5,971 bases of DNA from NCBI GenBank assembly GCA_030690755.1, contig JAUYGA010000131.1, forward strand, positions 1 through 5,971, in the 5' to 3' direction. This DNA comes from Nanobdellota archaeon (lineage in GTDB: Archaea > Nanobdellota > Nanobdellia > Woesearchaeales > JAUYGA01). The notes under the pieces are model-generated. The model made no database searches, was not told the DNA's origin, and worked only from the letters and a program-made list of their open reading frames with translations. Below are positions 4,377 to 5,971 of the stretch, one piece after another; the stretch's first letter is position 1; each line of letters opens with the position of its first letter. Both the position numbers and the translations under genes were made by a program.

Positions 4377-5477
4377 TCAATAATCAAATGAATATCTAAG
4401 TATCGCTGCAAAACCCCCTAGGGCCATCAGCTGCGCGCCTTCTCTTGTTTCTGTAGATATTATTTCAAGTGTTGTTCCAAGCGCTTCTGCTTCTTTTTCA
4501 AATTCTGACAGTTTGTCATTAGGAATCTTTTCTGATATCAGAAGTGTGTCAACTGCTCCGATTTTTAGAGCATTCATGACTTCTTTTTCTCCATAAGCAG
4601 CTTTTCCAGGCTCTTTTGCCAGTTTTTCAAAGAACTTTCCCATCAGCTCTTTTTCCTTTATGACTTCTTCAGCAGCCAATAGATCTGAGCTTTTCTCAAG
4701 CAGTTCATTAAGACCGAATTCGTCAGTATAAGTTATGTCTTTGATTCCGATTATTTTCTTTTTAAGTTCTGTTGTTATGAAATTTCCGTCAACAAACTCA
4801 TATTTCGTCGGGCCAGGACCTCCAACGATTATTCCTTTAAGGTCTTTGTTTTCAAAAAACTGGTCTTTCATATGATCTGCAACTTTATGATAGAAATCTT
4901 TTGCTGACAATTCTCTGTTCTGCGCGAAACGTTTGGCACTTTGTCCGCCGGCTTTGAACTTTCCAGGGACCATTGAATGTGTTTTGACAAGAGGGATTAT
5001 TGTTTTTCCTTTCAGATAAGCTACGTTTGCTTCCCTTCTGTCCATGACTACAAGACCATAGACTTCTTTTATTTCCATCATCTCCCTTAATGGATCTAAG
5101 ACAAATTCTTTGTCGCATCTGTATATTCGGATATTTAGCGGAACCGGCGGCTCTATGCTCCAGACTTGTACATCGCTTTGCCCTTCGCGTTCAGCGACAT
5201 TTCCTGAAAAAGCAGCAAGGCCATGCTCTGGTGTTTGTTTGAATAGTTTGAGATGTTGTATCATGCGTTCAAGCGCGGCAATGACGTTTTTTCTGGTTCC
5301 AGTTGATTTTATGTTTTCAGCTGTCCCCTGCTCCTGCGATAAATGGTTTATTATCTTGTTCATGTCATATCCTGCAGGGATGAAGACTGAAACTAGCTCA
5401 GTATGTCTTCCGCGGAATTTTTCCAGGTCTTCCACAAGTTTTCTCAGTTTGAATTTTTGTTTTGCAGTTATTGACAT
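4377..5477 (-). CDS. prf1: Peptide chain release factor aRF1 (class I, archaeal/eukaryotic type), compact form
   Basis: This 366-aa factor reads all three stop codons in the ribosomal A site and triggers release of the finished protein. The N domain carries the stop-reading motifs: RHTELVS (24-30, the GTx loop region), NIKS (55-58) and YRCDKEF (119-125, YxCxxxF). The M domain carries MVPGKFKAGGQSAKRF (169-184), with the catalytic GGQ at 177-179. The C domain ends with LGTTLEIIS (333-341) and LGGFAAILRYSFDY (353-366), matching the eRF1 pattern GATLEIV...GGIGGILRY. Most archaeal aRF1 are about 410-420 aa and carry a mini-domain with CxxC zinc ligands in this part. Here only about 16 residues join LLISE (312-316) to LGTTLEII, and there is no cysteine after residue 121. 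GGQ and NIKS exclude the paralogue Pelota. The ATG at 5477 has no Shine-Dalgarno. It is probably first in the aRF1-GDT1 unit; the stop is TGA. Confidence 0.96.
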   Translation of the reverse strand: MSITAKQKFKLRKLVEDLEKFRGRHTELVSVFIPAGYDMNKIINHLSQEQGTAENIKSTGTRKNVIAALERMIQHLKLFKQTPEHGLAAFSGNVAEREGQSDVQVWSIEPPVPLNIRIYRCDKEFVLDPLREMMEIKEVYGLVVMDRREANVAYLKGKTIIPLVKTHSMVPGKFKAGGQSAKRFAQNRELSAKDFYHKVADHMKDQFFENKDLKGIIVGGPGPTKYEFVDGNFITTELKKKIIGIKDITYTDEFGLNELLEKSSDLLAAEEVIKEKELMGKFFEKLAKEPGKAAYGEKEVMNALKIGAVDTLLISEKIPNDKLSEFEKEAEALGTTLEIISTETREGAQLMALGGFAAILRYSFDY

Positions 5478-5494
5478 TTTTCTTATTTAATCGA

Positions 5495-5513
5495 CATATT
5501 TTCAATTTTTATT
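5495..5513 (-). promoter_or_regulatory. Promoter region (TATA-like) of the aRF1 gene
   Basis: The minus strand has AATAAAAATTG followed by GAAAATATG, centred about 31 and 22 nt before the ATG at 5477. Either could be the TATA element of a leaderless or nearly leaderless message. No ribosome binding site is seen before the ATG. I cannot decide between the two. Confidence 0.35.
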
Positions 5514-5668
5514 AGTGACCTTGCTGTGTTTCTGGAACAGGAAAGAAACAAAAGAAGCAGGTTGATGTAAAAATCACAAAGGCTATGCATAATAAAGGGA
5601 ATTCAAAAGTCCATTTAGGGTTGTGCTTTCCATATTATCCATGTTATACATCTAAAAGCGATGCTTCT

Positions 5669-5695
5669 TTATAAAATTTTTGAAGAATTTTATAA
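5669..5695. repeat. Perfect 10-bp AT-rich inverted repeat with a 7-nt loop
   Basis: TTATAAAATT at 5669-5678 pairs with AATTTTATAA at 5686-5695 around the loop TTTGAAG. It lies 44 nt past the stop of the minus-strand gene at 5740 and about 190 nt before the aRF1 start. It could be a 3'-end hairpin of the upstream transcript or a palindromic protein-binding site. All pairs but none are G-C, so an RNA stem would be weak. Confidence 0.5.
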
Positions 5696-5739
5696 CAGGT
5701 TCTTTTAATTATGGCGAGAAAACTTATTTGAATGGTTTT

Positions 5740-5971
5740 TCAAGACTTCAAGGCTTTATCTAATGTAGCATAAACATTCTTCAAATATTCAGTATCTTGC
5801 TTGATAGGCTCCCATTCTCTCGGTTTGTTGAGATGTGTTTTCCAATTTGGAGCGATTAGATCCTCTCCACGAAAAAGAGATTCTACAAATGCTCTGTGAT
5901 AATCACCAACACAAACCGCGATCTTGCCGGTATATTTTGATCTGAAGTTTTTTAATTCTGGCTGCCACAAT
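5740..5971 (-). CDS. C-terminal part of a hypothetical protein (cut by right window edge)
   Basis: The frame is open from the right edge to a TGA at 5740-5742, giving the last 77 codons. The first possible in-window start is a TTG at 5970, but the frame has no upstream stop, so this is most likely the end of a longer gene. The visible part has a strand followed by a Gly-x-x-His motif, GKIAVCVGDYHRAFVESL (about residues 15-32), then a charged linker with LIAPNW and a C-terminal helix (YLKNVYATLDKALKS). A strand ending in G-x-x-H and followed by a helix is seen near the end of TraB/ChaN-like proteins, but the match is too short to assign. It has no membrane segment. The stop lies 262 nt before aRF1, so co-transcription is unlikely. 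Confidence 0.65.
   Translation of the reverse strand, partial: LWQPELKNFRSKYTGKIAVCVGDYHRAFVESLFRGEDLIAPNWKTHLNKPREWEPIKQDTEYLKNVYATLDKALKS

Larger units (their letters stand above)
5478..5739. other. Intergenic region of 262 nt, no gene recognised
   Basis: It holds the aRF1 promoter at its left end and an AT-rich inverted repeat at its right end. One minus-strand frame (about 5515-5635) is hydrophobic but lacks a start codon at its head, and short plus-strand frames stop quickly. No tRNA-like fold was found by eye. Confidence 0.5.

Noticed and set aside
4145..4399. Plus-strand open frame antisense to the GDT1-like gene
   Set aside because: The GDT1 signature ELGDKTQ lies on the other strand; no start signal is seen for this frame.
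4377..5477. Pelota/Dom34 as an alternative identity for the release factor, given the short C domain
   Set aside because: Pelota lacks both GGQ and NIKS, which are clearly present here.
5110..5490. Plus-strand open frame of about 126 codons antisense to aRF1
   Set aside because: Low-complexity Ser/Cys-rich translation typical of an antisense shadow; the opposite frame carries NIKS and YxCxxxF motifs of aRF1.
5515..5635. Hydrophobic minus-strand frame reading FPLLCIAFVIFTS...CFFCFFPVP before the aRF1 promoter
   Set aside because: The frame has no ATG/GTG/TTG at its head (only an internal GTG), is preceded by a stop, and overlaps the likely aRF1 promoter; T-rich DNA gives Phe/Leu/Ile-rich frames by chance.
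1..5971. CRISPR array, tRNA, rRNA, transposon ends or integrase
   Set aside because: No regular spaced repeats, cloverleaf-like sequence, terminal inverted repeats with target duplications, or transposase motifs were found on either strand by eye.

Overview
The window looks like a piece of a small, AT-rich archaeal genome, most likely a DPANN-type lineage (Woesearchaeota or Pacearchaeota are my guess, not proven). The strongest evidence is an archaeal/eukaryotic-type class I release factor (aRF1) carrying NIKS, YxCxxxF and GGQ motifs. Supporting signs are TATA-like boxes about 22-30 nt before start codons that lack a ribosome binding site (leaderless style), one perfect archaeal Shine-Dalgarno in front of an operon-internal gene, and T-rich tracts rather than hairpins at gene ends.

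Layout. Positions 1-102 hold the N-terminus of a minus-strand gene cut by the window edge, possibly SprT-like. A divergent promoter region (103-293) separates it from a plus-strand pair: an unrecognised, strand-rich soluble protein of 381 aa (294-1439) and a Kef-like CPA2 cation:proton antiporter membrane domain without a regulatory RCK domain (1497-2753). The antiporter gene meets a minus-strand cluster tail to tail at about 2754-2776. Read in its own direction, that cluster is aRF1 (5477 to 4377), a GDT1/TMEM165-family (UPF0016) membrane protein with an apparent frameshift (4338 to about 4083), an NAD(H) kinase (3972 to 3058) and a small DUF2892/YgaP-type membrane protein with a very basic tail (3025 to 2777). 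A 262-nt non-coding stretch with an AT-rich inverted repeat then separates aRF1 from the C-terminal part of another minus-strand gene that runs off the right edge (5740-5971).

How the genes relate. The content is mostly housekeeping: translation termination, NADP(H) supply, and ion homeostasis (K+/H+ antiport and GDT1-type Mn2+/Ca2+/H+ exchange). I see no transposase, integrase, CRISPR array, tRNA, rRNA or defence system. The points most worth a second look are the compact aRF1 lacking the C-domain mini-domain and its zinc cysteines, the NAD kinase whose motifs resemble plant NADK3 (NADH kinase), the one-base frame disruption in the GDT1 gene, and the convergent gene pair whose lysine-rich tails double as T-tracts for the opposite strand.
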